From assembly GCA_905215645.1 (NCBI GenBank), contig CAJMQS010000031.1:1-25478 (forward strand): 25,478 bases of DNA, written 5' to 3'. The stretch is from an uncultured bacterium. Lineage in GTDB: Bacteria; Bacillota; Negativicutes; Acidaminococcales; Acidaminococcaceae. Position numbers and translations under genes: made by a program. How positions within the stretch are numbered: the stretch's first letter is position 1; each line of letters starts with the position of its first letter. A model generated the notes under the pieces. It was not told the DNA's origin and did no database searches. It was given only the letters and a program-made list of their open reading frames with translations. Shown here piece by piece: positions 1 through 9,555 of this stretch.

Positions 1-15
1 CAGACTTTCGACTAC

Positions 16-59
16 GGGGATGTTGCACATATATTTTTTACGTGCAACATCCCCTTTTT
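16..59 (+). terminator. Rho-independent terminator of a gene lying upstream of the window
   Basis: A perfect 13-bp stem (GGGGATGTTGCAC at 16-28 with its complement at 42-54) encloses a 13-nt AT-rich loop and is followed by five Ts. It probably ends a plus-strand gene that stops just before the window. It insulates the adhesin gene from upstream transcription. Confidence 0.85.
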
Positions 60-439
60 ATATATTATAGATGGAATAATATTACGATTCCGGCGAGAAA
101 AGATGCTATCCATACAAAAAAGCATAAATTCATCAAAACACGCCAAAACTTGAGAAATACAAAGGAAAGCAAAGGTTTTTAATCGATTGATTCCAGCGCT
201 TACAGCTGATTTTAGGGCAATAAATGTAAAATTTTAATTTTTACCTCACTTTTTTGCCATCTATTTTTCACTTTCATAAGAAACGACATATACTTAAATA
301 TTACATATTGAACAGACAATTGCTATATGATACATTAAAATAGTAATTGCAGCAGAATCTTGTGCAGTCAATAACAATGATAATCTTGTGTGAAGAATCA
401 TTTTCTTTTGGGTGGATACTATATCATGGGGGGAGCATC
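60..439 (+). other. AT-rich intergenic and leader region of the adhesin gene, no gene seen
   Basis: These 380 bases are far more AT-rich than the rest of the window and hold no convincing coding frame. The adhesin frame is open back to about 347, but that extension (up to Met32 of the long frame) lacks an SD and precedes the typical ESPR start, so I treat it as leader. A candidate promoter lies at 308-336, giving a 5' leader of about 100 nt. AATGAT and ATCATT, about 15 nt apart near 375-402, could form a weak hairpin in the leader; its role is unknown. Confidence 0.6.
308..336 (+). promoter_or_regulatory. Candidate promoter of the adhesin gene
   Basis: TTGAAC (308-313) and TACATT (331-336) are separated by 17 bases in an AT-rich setting, about 100 bases before the chosen start codon. 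The -10 is imperfect and AT-rich DNA gives such matches by chance, so this is only a candidate. Confidence 0.35.
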
Positions 440-3400
440 ATGAATCGCATTTATAAGGTCATCTGGAGCAAAGTACGGAACAGCTGGGTGGTGGTTTCGG
501 AAATCGCCCGGAACCATGGGAAGGAACACGCCAGCCGGCAAAACAGGACCTCAGGGAGCGCCTATGCTTTGACTCTGGCCCTTTCTCTTGCACTGGGACT
601 TTCCATGCCTGGAGCAGTCCAGGCGGCGGACCCGGTGGATTTGGGCAATGGGGGGACTGCGGCTTATGATGATAACGGCAATCTGACCATAGGGAACCAG
701 GTCAAAGGGGAAGGGGAAAAGAAAGCGGGGAAGAACAATACGGTCGTCGGTACGGAAACCGATACCCTGCGTCAGGATTCAGCAGATACCATCAAAGGCC
801 AACCCATGGATGAGGACAATAAACAGCTGGTGAAAGGGGAAGGACAGGCGAATGATCTGGCCATTTCCACGGAGGCAGAAGGCTCTACGGCTGTAGGCTA
901 TCAGAGCCGGGCCGAAGGGGAACGGTCTACCGCTATCGGCAATAATGCTAAGATCACCGATAAGCCTGTTGTCTATTATGCCGATGCAGATGGCAACAAG
1001 ACCACAGATAAGGACAGTGCGGCCTGGTATAAAGATCAGGACGGCAAGCCTACCCAGGTACCCCAGGTCTTCCGGGATGCAGACGGGAAAACTACTACTA
1101 CGCCTCAGTACGTCCATACTTATACGGTCAAAGATCCCACCACCGGGGAAGAAACCACCAAAACCGAAATCACCAGCGATGCCTCCAAAGCCGATCAGAA
1201 GGACGGCAAGCCGGTGTATAACTATCAAAAATCCGACAACCTGGACAAACTCTATTCCGTTACCCTCTACCAGGCATCCAACGACTCCATCGCTGCCGGG
1301 TCCAGTGTTTCTGCTCAGGGCAGCAAGGCCGTGGCTGTGGGCTACAGCTCCAGTGCCGACAATTCTGCCGTTGCCATCGGCGATACGGCCGTAGCCAAGG
1401 AAAATACCGTGGCCATCGGCAAAGGTACTACCGCTGTACCGGATGGTTCCATCGCCCTGGGTATGGATTCCCAGGCAGACCGCTCCGGCGGTGTAACGGG
1501 CTGGGATCCCAAAACGGGCACCACATCCGTCAAGACCGGCACAGCCTGGCAGTCTGGCACAGGTGCCCTTTCCATCGGCAATGGCAGTGCCAGCCGTCAG
1601 ATCACCAATGTGGCTGCCGGCAGTGAAGACAGCGACGCCGTGAACTTGGCCCAGCTGAAAGAAGCCATGACCCATTACTACAGTGTGAAGACCACGGAAG
1701 CTACGGATGCCGCCGGGAACAACAACTACCTGAACGATGGTGCCACCGGGAACAATGACCTGGCGGCCGGGGTCAGTGCTGTGGCAACAGGAGACAATGC
1801 CACGGCCGTAGGTACAAATACCTATGCTTCGGGAGAAGATGCCTCTGCTTACGGCTACCGGGCTGCGGCTATGGGAAAGGACAGCGTATCTATCGGTTCT
1901 GGGACCAGTGCCCAGCAGGAAGGCTCTGTGGCTATCGGCGGACATGCCCAGGGGTACTATGCGGTGCAGGTAGGGACCGGTTCCACCGCCCAAAGCGCAT
2001 ACTCGGTAGCAGTAGGGGGCCACGCCAAAGGAGACCATTCCGTGGAAGTAGGGTATGGTTCCACCGCCCAGGGTTCTTATTCGGCTTCCGTAGGCGGCCA
2101 TGCCATCGGAAACTATTCCATTGCCATCGGCTCTTCGAAGGATAACTGGGGCTATATCAATGCGGCTTCTGCCGCAGGGGATAACTCCATCGCCATCGGA
2201 GGCCATACCAACAGCGCCAACGATATCGCCATCGGAGCCGGCTCTGCCACCAGCGGCGGCCAGGCAATTACCGTAGGCGGTTCGGCCACGGGCCATCAAT
2301 CTGTTTCAGTGGGAAACAGTGCCAACGCTACCACGAATCAGGCTACGGCCATCGGCTGGGGGTCTTCGGCTACTGGATCTCAGAGTACGGCTGTGGGCGG
2401 CCATGCCGGTGATACAAATTCCACGGCAGTAGGACAGGGGGCCAATGCCAACTATGCCTATGCCACGGCCGTAGGCAATAGCTCCGTGGCTTCAGGAGAC
2501 CATTCCACGGCCCTGGGCTATGGGACATCTTCTCAAGGCAGCAATTCTACGGCTATTGGCGGGGCCAGTGCCAAAGGGACCAATGTGACGGCTATCGGCA
2601 AGAATTCCACCGTCGGCGGTTACTGGGACAGCTCTGTTTCAGATTCTACGGTCATCGGGGGCGCCCATATCAGCGGAAGGTTAACCAGTGGTACGGCCAT
2701 CGGACCCAATGCTTCCGTCACAGGTTCCTATGGGGTGGCGTTGGGGCAGAATGCCAGTGTGGCTTACCGGAGTACTGGTGTAGGAACAGAAACGAAGGCC
2801 TCCAATACGGGCACCGCCGTAGGCTATGGAGCCCAGTCTTCTGGGTACCAATCCGCTGCCGTAGGGGCCGGTTCCATGGCTACAGGACAAAATGCTGTCT
2901 CTTTGGGCGGCGGCGGAGCCTGGGGGAATTATAGCATCGCCCTGGGATCCGGAGCCGGGACCACAGCCCATGCCATTGCTCTGGGCCAGAACAGCGGAGC
3001 TTGGGGAGAAAACGCCATTGCCATCGGGGAAGGGACCAACGCCTGGCGGGCCAACTCCATCGTCCTGGGCAAAAATTCCAAATCCGGGGCGGACAAGAAT
3101 ATCGAAGGCTATGATCCTCGGACAGGTGTGGCTTCTGTGGACGATACTTCAACCTGGTATTCCACGGACGAAGCCGTTTCCATCGGTCGGGCAGAAGAAC
3201 GGGATGAGGACGGCAACATCACTGCCACTGCCATTACCCGCCAGCTGAACAATCTGGCTGCCGGGACTCTGGATACGGATGCCGTCAACGTAGCCCAGCT
3301 GAAAGCCGCTACCCAGAAAATCAATATGCACGACTACAGTGTCAACTCCACCGATACAGAAACGGATACCAACTATACAAACGGCGGTGCCCTCGCCAAA

Positions 3401-6400
3401 AATTCCCTGGCAGCCGGGGTCAGTGCATCTACTACGAAAGATGCAGAAAACGCTGTGGCCATCGGCTACAAAGCCCAGGCTGACGGCTACGGTGCCACGG
3501 TCATCGGACAGTATGGCAAGGCCACTGGCCGCTATGCCCTGGCTTTTGGCGGGCAGCAGACGGATACTACGGCAGAACCGGCCAACAATGTGGCCAGCGG
3601 GGACAATGCAGTGTCCTTCGGCGAACGGACCACAGCTTCCGGTTCTAATTCCACTGCCTTTGGCCAGGAAACCAAGGCTACGGAAAAACGGGCCACTGCT
3701 TTTGGCCAGCGGACCCAAGCCACCCAGTCCAACGCCACGGCTTTTGGCATTGATACCCTGGCTTCCGGACAGAACGCTACGGCTTTCGGCAATCTGACTC
3801 AGGCAACTAAAATCGGCGCTACGGCATTTGGCAACAAGAACCAGGCCACTGGGATGTATGCTACTGCCTGGGGCGGTGGGGACAAAGTCGTTGACAATGG
3901 GAACGGCACCACAACGAAAATCGGTACGGTAGCCAGCGGTACCTATGCCACTGCTTTTGGGGAACGGACCCTTGCCAGCGGAGAAAGTGCCACGGCATTT
4001 GGCAGTGATTCTACCGCCAGCGGGAAGAATTCAGTAGCTTTTGGAGAAAATTCTACAGCTGCGGCAGAAAATTCACTGGCGGCTTTGGGCGGTACGGTGG
4101 ATGAAACAGCTGCTAATGCTGCTGCCATCGGAAACGGCGCACAAGCCAAACTGGCGGACAGCGTGGCTCTGGGCAGCGGGGCCCTGGCCAACCGTTCCAG
4201 CGGTTCCAAGGGCTATAATGTATTGACAGGGGATGTCACCACAGAGACTTCTGCAGCCTGGGTTTCCAATGCCAGTGCCTTTGCCGTGGGCAACGACACG
4301 GAAGGCAGCCTGCTGACCCGCCAGATTACGGGTGTGGCGGCCGGTTCCCTGGATACGGATGCGGTGAACGTGGCCCAGCTGAAAGCGGCAGGCCTGAGCT
4401 TCACCACCAACACCAAGGATGCCTCCAATACCACGGACAACTACAAGGGCTATAAGGTAGTCAGCCGCAAGCTTGGCGACACCATTGCTATCAAGGCCAG
4501 TGACGAAGCCGACAATCACAGCTACAGCACGGCCAACCTGACCACCCGGATTGCGGAAAACGGCGATATCTCCATCCTCATGGATGAAAAACCCACCTTT
4601 ACGTCGGTCACTACCAGCGATGTGATCTTTGTGGGCAATCCAGACTTGACGGACAAGGACGGCAAGGCGGCCAAGGCGGACACCAATGCTGCCTACGGCA
4701 CCAAGACCCTGACGGACAGCCAGAATATCACTTCTGCCGGTAACGACATCCAGGCCACACGTCTCCACTACAAGGACGACCAGGGCCATACCTACGAACT
4801 GGCTACCATGGATGACGGCCAGATCTACGCCGGCGATATCAAGACCGATGGCACAGCGGACAGCACCGGCTTTGCCCGGACCCTGAACCAGAAGACAACT
4901 ATCAATGGCGGTGTGACTAGTAAGGATGCCCTCACCGACGGCAACATCGGGGTGGTCTCCAACGGCACCGATACCCTGACCGTGAAACTGGCCAAGGACC
5001 TCAAGGACCTGAATTCCGTCACCACCGGCAAGACCGTCCAGAACGACGGCGGCATTACCATCACCAACGATAAAACAGATGAAACCAAGAACGTTGTCAT
5101 CAACGGGGACAAGATTTCCTTCGGCGGCAATCAGGTCAACAACATGGGCAGCGGTTCCGATGGCACTGACGCTGATAAAAAGCCTACCTACAATACCCTG
5201 ACCAACGGGGCCAATATCGGCGACGTGAAGAACATCGCCAACAGCACTGTCCAGCCGGTGATCGATACGGTGAACAAAGGCTGGGAGCTGGATGTGGACG
5301 GCACCAAACGGAAGGACGTTACACCCACCAGCCGGGTGGTGAACCTTGCGGCCGGCCAGAACATCGAACTGGGAGGCACCGGAGATACGGTGACCATTGC
5401 TACCGCCGACGATGTGCGGTTCAATACGGTCCGGGTGGGCGGTACCAAGACCGGTGACACCTACAGCGGCGGTATCGTGATCGGGATCCAGAGCGGCAAG
5501 AATGCGGATGGTACGGAAAGCGCAAACTCCAATGACGATTATTACATCACTGGACTGAAGAACACCAACTGGGATAGCAAAAAAATCCAGAGCGGTCGGG
5601 CGGCTACGGAAGACCAGCTCCAGGCTGTGGCCGATGAAATCAAGAATGGCACGGTGAAGGGCGATGTCTACGTATCCGGAGGCGCTGTAACCTACAATGG
5701 AGAAGGCACGGATACCCAGACAAAGGATGGCAAGGGCAGCGTCACACTGACCCGTCAGAATGGCACGGACGTGCATATTGACGGCCTCCACGACTACTAC
5801 ATCACGGATGGTACGGTAAGCGATGACGGCAAGACTCTGGAACTGACCCGGAATGACGTGGATGACCAGGGAAATCATCAGAAGATCACGGTTGACCTGG
5901 GCAATGTACTGAAACACGACCTCCATCTGGTGCAGAACCCGGCGGCTGGTTCTGCTGGAAAGTATACGGTTGATACGAAAACCGGCACGGTGACTCTGAA
6001 GGTCCAGAATGCAGACGGAACGGATGCCAGCGACATCACCATTGGCGGCTTCGAAGGACTGGGCAAGGGCCTTAAGTTCGGTGCCAACCAGAAGGTGGCG
6101 GAAAGCGGTTCCAACCCGGTGACCAACCAGCTGGGCAGCACCATCAACATCACCGGTGCTGGGGATAAAACACTGGATAAATACTCCGGCAAAAACCTGC
6201 TGACTTCTGTGGAACAGGATGCAGACGGCAACACCACCATCCATGTGCTCATGGATAAGAATATTTCCGCGGACAGCGTGGTGGTCGGGCAGGAGGGCAA
6301 GGCCGGAAAAGACGGCAAGGATGGGTACATCGGCATCAACGGCAAAGACGGTGCTGATGGCATCACCACCACCTTCATCCGCACTGAAAAGGGCCAGCCC

Positions 6401-9400
6401 GGGGCAGACGGAAAGAATGGCAAACCGGGAGTGGACGGCCAAGACATTACCCGGATCGTTTACCAGAACGGTACGGAAAGCAAGACCGTAGCCACCCTGG
6501 ATGATGGCCTGAAGTTTGCCGGGGATGACGGCCAGGATGATGAGACAAAAGTCATCGCCAAGAAACTCAATGAACGGCTGGATATCGTGGGCAAAGCCCA
6601 GGGAGACCTGACGGACGCCAATATCGGCGTGACGAAGGATGATAATGGCAAGCTCTACATCCAGCTGGCCAAACATGTCAATCTGGATCAGGACGGGACC
6701 CTGCAGGCGGGAGATGCCAAGATTGGACATTTCTCCAATACGGAACTGACCACCAACAAGGGCAACCATCCTGTTGATGGCAGCTATACGATCGGTCTGT
6801 CCAATAAGGACTGGAGTGTAACGGATCCAGATTATGTCAGCGGCCGGGCTGCTACGGAAGACCAGCTGGCCAAAGTCAGCGAAGCCATCAACAATGCCAC
6901 TACGGCCGCCGGTAAGCGTACGGTGGTCACGGTGAACGATAAATCCAATCCGGCAACAGCTGAACCGGGAGCCAATGCCTATGGGGAATATGATACCCAG
7001 AATGGCAACCTGATGATTGCGGCCAAAAAAGACAGCGATGGCCTGATGACTTACAATATCAAGCTCAACGACAAGCTGGCTTTGGGCAAAGATGGTACGG
7101 ACGGCCAGGAAGGCACCCTTGGCCTGACCGGCAAAGATGGCCTGCCGGGGACCGACGGCAAACAGGGGTACAGCACTACCATCATCAAGACGGAAAAAGG
7201 ACAGAAGGGCGAAGACGGCAAGACCGGTAAGGAGAATCTTGCAGGAACGGATATTACCCGTATCGTCTACACCGACAAGGATGGCAGCAATCCTCAGACT
7301 GTGGCTACCCTGGATGATGGTCTGAAATTCGTGGGCAACGACGGCCAGGAAGTCACCCGGAAGCTCAATGAAATGTTGTCCATCAAAGGCGGCATTACGG
7401 ATGCAGATGCATTGAAGAATGCCTCCACTAAGAACCTGGGCGTCCGCCAGAATGCGACCAAAGACGGATTGGAAATCGTCATGACCGACACCCCGGACTT
7501 CACCAAGGTCACGGTGGGTGGTGACAAGAAAATCACCATTGGGGGACAGGACAATTCCGATACCAAGAATCCGGCCAACGGCAACTACATCACCGGTCTG
7601 GACAATACCAAGTGGGATAAGGACCATGTGACGGAGAACCGGGCCGCTACGGAAGGTCAGCTGAAAGAAGCTATCAATGACATCAAAGGTTCTGCCAATG
7701 GCGGATTCGGACTGGCTGATGAAAAAGGTGGCACCGTGAAAAAAGACCTGGGGGATACAGTTACCGTCAAGGGCGATGGGAAGAACATCGAAACCACGGT
7801 GAAAGATGGTACCCTGGAAGTATCCCTGAAGAAGGATGTGGACCTGGGCAAAGATGGCAGCATCAAGGCTGGCGAAACGACCATCGATAAAGATGGGGTG
7901 AAGACTAACGAAGTTAAAGTTGGTGACATCACCATCACCAAAGATGGCATCAACGGCGGGGCCAAGCAGATCACCAATATCGCCAGCGGCATCGACGGCA
8001 AGCAGTATGCCGATGCAGGCGACAACAATGCGGCCAGCATCGGGGATGTGAAGCAGCTGGCTAAGAATGAAGCAAAGGCTTCGGAGACCAAGAGTGGCAA
8101 GAATATCACCGTGAAGGATGACCACACGGTGAACCTGAATGATGACATCACCTTGGGCGACGATCCCAATAAGCAGGTGGCCATCCATGGCTCCAATGGC
8201 CAGATGATCATCGGATCCGGTGACAGCGCCCTGACCCTGGGGCAGCAAGAAAACAACGTGGCTGATGGCAACCCTGAAAAAGGAAACTATCTGAACGGTC
8301 TGGACAACCGGAATTGGGATGGCGAGCACATCCAAAATGGCCGGGCCGCCACGGAAGACCAGCTGAAGACTGTCAGCGATAAGGTCAACAGCGGCCGTAA
8401 GTTCCAAGGGGACGATGGCCAGGAAGTGAAAGTGGGCCTGGGTGAAACCCTGAACCTGAAGGGCGGCGCCAAGGATGTGAGCAGTGCGGACAACATCGGC
8501 ATCGTGAAAGGGGACGACAATACCCTGAATGTGCGCCTGGCCAAGGATCTTACCGGCCTGAACAGTGTCACCACCGGAAACACCACCATCAACAACAGCG
8601 GCCTGACGGTAAAGACCGGGGACTCTAACCGGACCATCACCGTCCAGGACGGCAACGTGAGTATGGGCGGAAACCAGATCCACAATGTGGCACCGGGGAC
8701 GGCACCGACGGATGCGGTGAACGTGAGCCAGCTCCAGCAGACCGGCCGGGCTATCAACCAGCTGGGCAGCAGCCTGGACAAACTGGGAAGCCGGGTGGAC
8801 CGGGTGGGGGCCAATTCAGCCGCCCTGGCCGCCCTCCATCCCCTGGATTTCGACCCGGATGACAAGCTGGACTTTGCGGTGGGTGCCGGGAACTACAGCG
8901 GTGCCAACGCCGTGGCCCTGGGGGCTTTCTACCGGCCCAACGAAGATGTGATGTTCAGCATCGGCGGCAGCACCGGCGGGGGAGAGAACATGGTGAACGT
9001 GGGGGCCACCTTCAAGATCGGCCAGCACAACCATGTGTCCAACAGCCGGGTGGCCATGGCCAAGGAAATCCGGGACCTGAAGGCTCTGGTAGCCCGGCAG
9101 GACGGAGAGATGCAGCAGCTGAAGACCCTGATGAACCAGATGGCCGGCCGTACGGTCATGAAGGTGGACAAGGATGCGCTATTCCCAGATATCCCGGAAA
9201 ACCACTGGGCTTATGACTACGTGATGAAACTGGCCCGGGCAGGGATCATCGAAGGATACGAGGATGGGCAGTTCAAGGGTGACCGGATGATGACCCGGTA
9301 CGAATTCGCAGCTCTGATCTACCGGGCCATCATGGCCGGTGCCGCTTCCAACCCGGATTTGAACCAGGACGGGACTCTGGGCAAATTGGTGAAGGAATTC

Positions 9401-9514
9401 GACGGAGAACTGAAATACATCCGCATCGACGTGATCGAAAAGGATAAACACGGGAATCCCACCATTGAACGGGTACGGACTGTGGAAGACAGCAAGAAAC
9501 ATCATGGGAAGTAA
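440..9514 (+). CDS. Giant trimeric autotransporter adhesin with YadA anchor and C-terminal SLH domain
   Basis: A 3024-aa surface adhesin of the type Vc secretion family. The start at 440 gives the extended signal peptide motif MNRIYKVIWSKVRNSW and a GGGGGGAG SD; cleavage is likely near residues 62-63 (AVQAA). Three YadA-type head blocks of repeats such as STAVGYQS and NATAVG span about residues 138-380, 438-882 and 988-1254. Each ends in a GYDPxTG...W module and a neck (DAVNxAQLK, near 388, 934 and 1294). A long stalk follows, with two collagen-like patches (about 1953-2003 and 2218-2271), four GLxNxxW...RAATEDQL modules and a fourth neck (2744-2768). The YadA anchor is at about 2792-2862, then a coiled coil (2871-2904), then one SLH domain (2912-2967: FPDIPENHWAYDYV, GIIEGYEDGQF, TRYEFA) and a charged tail. 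In such proteins the anchor forms a 12-strand barrel from three chains; the SLH domain would lie in the periplasm and could grip peptidoglycan. The head has an unusual insertion at about 172-280. It is probably monocistronic. Confidence 0.95.
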   Translation: MNRIYKVIWSKVRNSWVVVSEIARNHGKEHASRQNRTSGSAYALTLALSLALGLSMPGAVQAADPVDLGNGGTAAYDDNGNLTIGNQVKGEGEKKAGKNNTVVGTETDTLRQDSADTIKGQPMDEDNKQLVKGEGQANDLAISTEAEGSTAVGYQSRAEGERSTAIGNNAKITDKPVVYYADADGNKTTDKDSAAWYKDQDGKPTQVPQVFRDADGKTTTTPQYVHTYTVKDPTTGEETTKTEITSDASKADQKDGKPVYNYQKSDNLDKLYSVTLYQASNDSIAAGSSVSAQGSKAVAVGYSSSADNSAVAIGDTAVAKENTVAIGKGTTAVPDGSIALGMDSQADRSGGVTGWDPKTGTTSVKTGTAWQSGTGALSIGNGSASRQITNVAAGSEDSDAVNLAQLKEAMTHYYSVKTTEATDAAGNNNYLNDGATGNNDLAAGVSAVATGDNATAVGTNTYASGEDASAYGYRAAAMGKDSVSIGSGTSAQQEGSVAIGGHAQGYYAVQVGTGSTAQSAYSVAVGGHAKGDHSVEVGYGSTAQGSYSASVGGHAIGNYSIAIGSSKDNWGYINAASAAGDNSIAIGGHTNSANDIAIGAGSATSGGQAITVGGSATGHQSVSVGNSANATTNQATAIGWGSSATGSQSTAVGGHAGDTNSTAVGQGANANYAYATAVGNSSVASGDHSTALGYGTSSQGSNSTAIGGASAKGTNVTAIGKNSTVGGYWDSSVSDSTVIGGAHISGRLTSGTAIGPNASVTGSYGVALGQNASVAYRSTGVGTETKASNTGTAVGYGAQSSGYQSAAVGAGSMATGQNAVSLGGGGAWGNYSIALGSGAGTTAHAIALGQNSGAWGENAIAIGEGTNAWRANSIVLGKNSKSGADKNIEGYDPRTGVASVDDTSTWYSTDEAVSIGRAEERDEDGNITATAITRQLNNLAAGTLDTDAVNVAQLKAATQKINMHDYSVNSTDTETDTNYTNGGALAKNSLAAGVSASTTKDAENAVAIGYKAQADGYGATVIGQYGKATGRYALAFGGQQTDTTAEPANNVASGDNAVSFGERTTASGSNSTAFGQETKATEKRATAFGQRTQATQSNATAFGIDTLASGQNATAFGNLTQATKIGATAFGNKNQATGMYATAWGGGDKVVDNGNGTTTKIGTVASGTYATAFGERTLASGESATAFGSDSTASGKNSVAFGENSTAAAENSLAALGGTVDETAANAAAIGNGAQAKLADSVALGSGALANRSSGSKGYNVLTGDVTTETSAAWVSNASAFAVGNDTEGSLLTRQITGVAAGSLDTDAVNVAQLKAAGLSFTTNTKDASNTTDNYKGYKVVSRKLGDTIAIKASDEADNHSYSTANLTTRIAENGDISILMDEKPTFTSVTTSDVIFVGNPDLTDKDGKAAKADTNAAYGTKTLTDSQNITSAGNDIQATRLHYKDDQGHTYELATMDDGQIYAGDIKTDGTADSTGFARTLNQKTTINGGVTSKDALTDGNIGVVSNGTDTLTVKLAKDLKDLNSVTTGKTVQNDGGITITNDKTDETKNVVINGDKISFGGNQVNNMGSGSDGTDADKKPTYNTLTNGANIGDVKNIANSTVQPVIDTVNKGWELDVDGTKRKDVTPTSRVVNLAAGQNIELGGTGDTVTIATADDVRFNTVRVGGTKTGDTYSGGIVIGIQSGKNADGTESANSNDDYYITGLKNTNWDSKKIQSGRAATEDQLQAVADEIKNGTVKGDVYVSGGAVTYNGEGTDTQTKDGKGSVTLTRQNGTDVHIDGLHDYYITDGTVSDDGKTLELTRNDVDDQGNHQKITVDLGNVLKHDLHLVQNPAAGSAGKYTVDTKTGTVTLKVQNADGTDASDITIGGFEGLGKGLKFGANQKVAESGSNPVTNQLGSTINITGAGDKTLDKYSGKNLLTSVEQDADGNTTIHVLMDKNISADSVVVGQEGKAGKDGKDGYIGINGKDGADGITTTFIRTEKGQPGADGKNGKPGVDGQDITRIVYQNGTESKTVATLDDGLKFAGDDGQDDETKVIAKKLNERLDIVGKAQGDLTDANIGVTKDDNGKLYIQLAKHVNLDQDGTLQAGDAKIGHFSNTELTTNKGNHPVDGSYTIGLSNKDWSVTDPDYVSGRAATEDQLAKVSEAINNATTAAGKRTVVTVNDKSNPATAEPGANAYGEYDTQNGNLMIAAKKDSDGLMTYNIKLNDKLALGKDGTDGQEGTLGLTGKDGLPGTDGKQGYSTTIIKTEKGQKGEDGKTGKENLAGTDITRIVYTDKDGSNPQTVATLDDGLKFVGNDGQEVTRKLNEMLSIKGGITDADALKNASTKNLGVRQNATKDGLEIVMTDTPDFTKVTVGGDKKITIGGQDNSDTKNPANGNYITGLDNTKWDKDHVTENRAATEGQLKEAINDIKGSANGGFGLADEKGGTVKKDLGDTVTVKGDGKNIETTVKDGTLEVSLKKDVDLGKDGSIKAGETTIDKDGVKTNEVKVGDITITKDGINGGAKQITNIASGIDGKQYADAGDNNAASIGDVKQLAKNEAKASETKSGKNITVKDDHTVNLNDDITLGDDPNKQVAIHGSNGQMIIGSGDSALTLGQQENNVADGNPEKGNYLNGLDNRNWDGEHIQNGRAATEDQLKTVSDKVNSGRKFQGDDGQEVKVGLGETLNLKGGAKDVSSADNIGIVKGDDNTLNVRLAKDLTGLNSVTTGNTTINNSGLTVKTGDSNRTITVQDGNVSMGGNQIHNVAPGTAPTDAVNVSQLQQTGRAINQLGSSLDKLGSRVDRVGANSAALAALHPLDFDPDDKLDFAVGAGNYSGANAVALGAFYRPNEDVMFSIGGSTGGGENMVNVGATFKIGQHNHVSNSRVAMAKEIRDLKALVARQDGEMQQLKTLMNQMAGRTVMKVDKDALFPDIPENHWAYDYVMKLARAGIIEGYEDGQFKGDRMMTRYEFAALIYRAIMAGAASNPDLNQDGTLGKLVKEFDGELKYIRIDVIEKDKHGNPTIERVRTVEDSKKHHGK
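1601..1672 (+). repeat. YadA-type neck 1 of the adhesin
   Basis: The motif ITNVAAG followed by SDAVNLAQLKEAM is the connector that closes the first head block and starts a coiled coil. Related necks sit near 3238-3312 (LNNLAAG, DAVNVAQLKAA), 4320-4395 (ITGVAAG, DAVNVAQLKAA) and 8671-8745 (IHNVAPG, DAVNVSQLQQ). The first three follow head blocks; the fourth precedes the anchor. Confidence 0.85.
6298..6450 (+). repeat. Collagen-like Gly-X-Y patch 1 in the adhesin stalk
   Basis: Runs such as GKAGKDGKDG and GKNGKPGVDG give short interrupted Gly-X-Y tracts, followed by DITRIVY and TVATLDDGLKF. A closely related block recurs at about 7093-7330, so the collagen-like patch and its downstream module were duplicated together. 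In a trimer, Gly-X-Y tracts could fold as a short collagen triple helix. Confidence 0.7.
7093..7330 (+). repeat. Collagen-like Gly-X-Y patch 2 in the adhesin stalk
   Basis: The second copy contains GKDGTDGQEG, GKDGLPGTDGKQG and KGQKGEDGKTG. It is followed by DITRIVYTDKDG and TVATLDDGLKFVGNDGQ, matching the sequence after the first patch. This indicates intragenic duplication of a stalk module. Confidence 0.7.
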
Positions 9515-9518
9515 AAGC

Positions 9519-9555
9519 AGGAGGTGCTGCGCAGAACGCGCAACACCTCCTTTTT
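9519..9555. terminator. Terminator between the convergent adhesin and WG-repeat genes
   Basis: A 14-bp stem with one mismatch (9519-9532 with 9538-9551) and a 5-nt loop begins four bases after the adhesin stop and runs into five Ts on the plus strand. It also lies just past the stop of the minus-strand WG-repeat gene, where a weaker T-rich tract follows, so it may act in both directions. Confidence 0.85.

Noticed and set aside
347..439. Adhesin start upstream of 440
   Set aside because: There is no SD and the ESPR motif MNRIYKVIWSKV begins at 440 with a G-rich SD.
779..2299. 506-codon antisense frame opposite the adhesin head repeats
   Set aside because: It mirrors the sense head repeats and shows Gly/Ser/Arg repetition typical of a shadow frame, with no recognisable domain.
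1750..3100. CRISPR-like periodicity in DNA
   Set aside because: The periodicity encodes the 14-16 residue YadA head repeats; units diverge and there are no conserved direct repeats with unique spacers.
4073..8683. 1536-codon open frame antisense to the adhesin
   Set aside because: It lies opposite a certain coding frame, has no SD-linked start, low-complexity His/Ile/Val-rich translation and no domain. Long antisense frames arise when the sense gene avoids certain codons.
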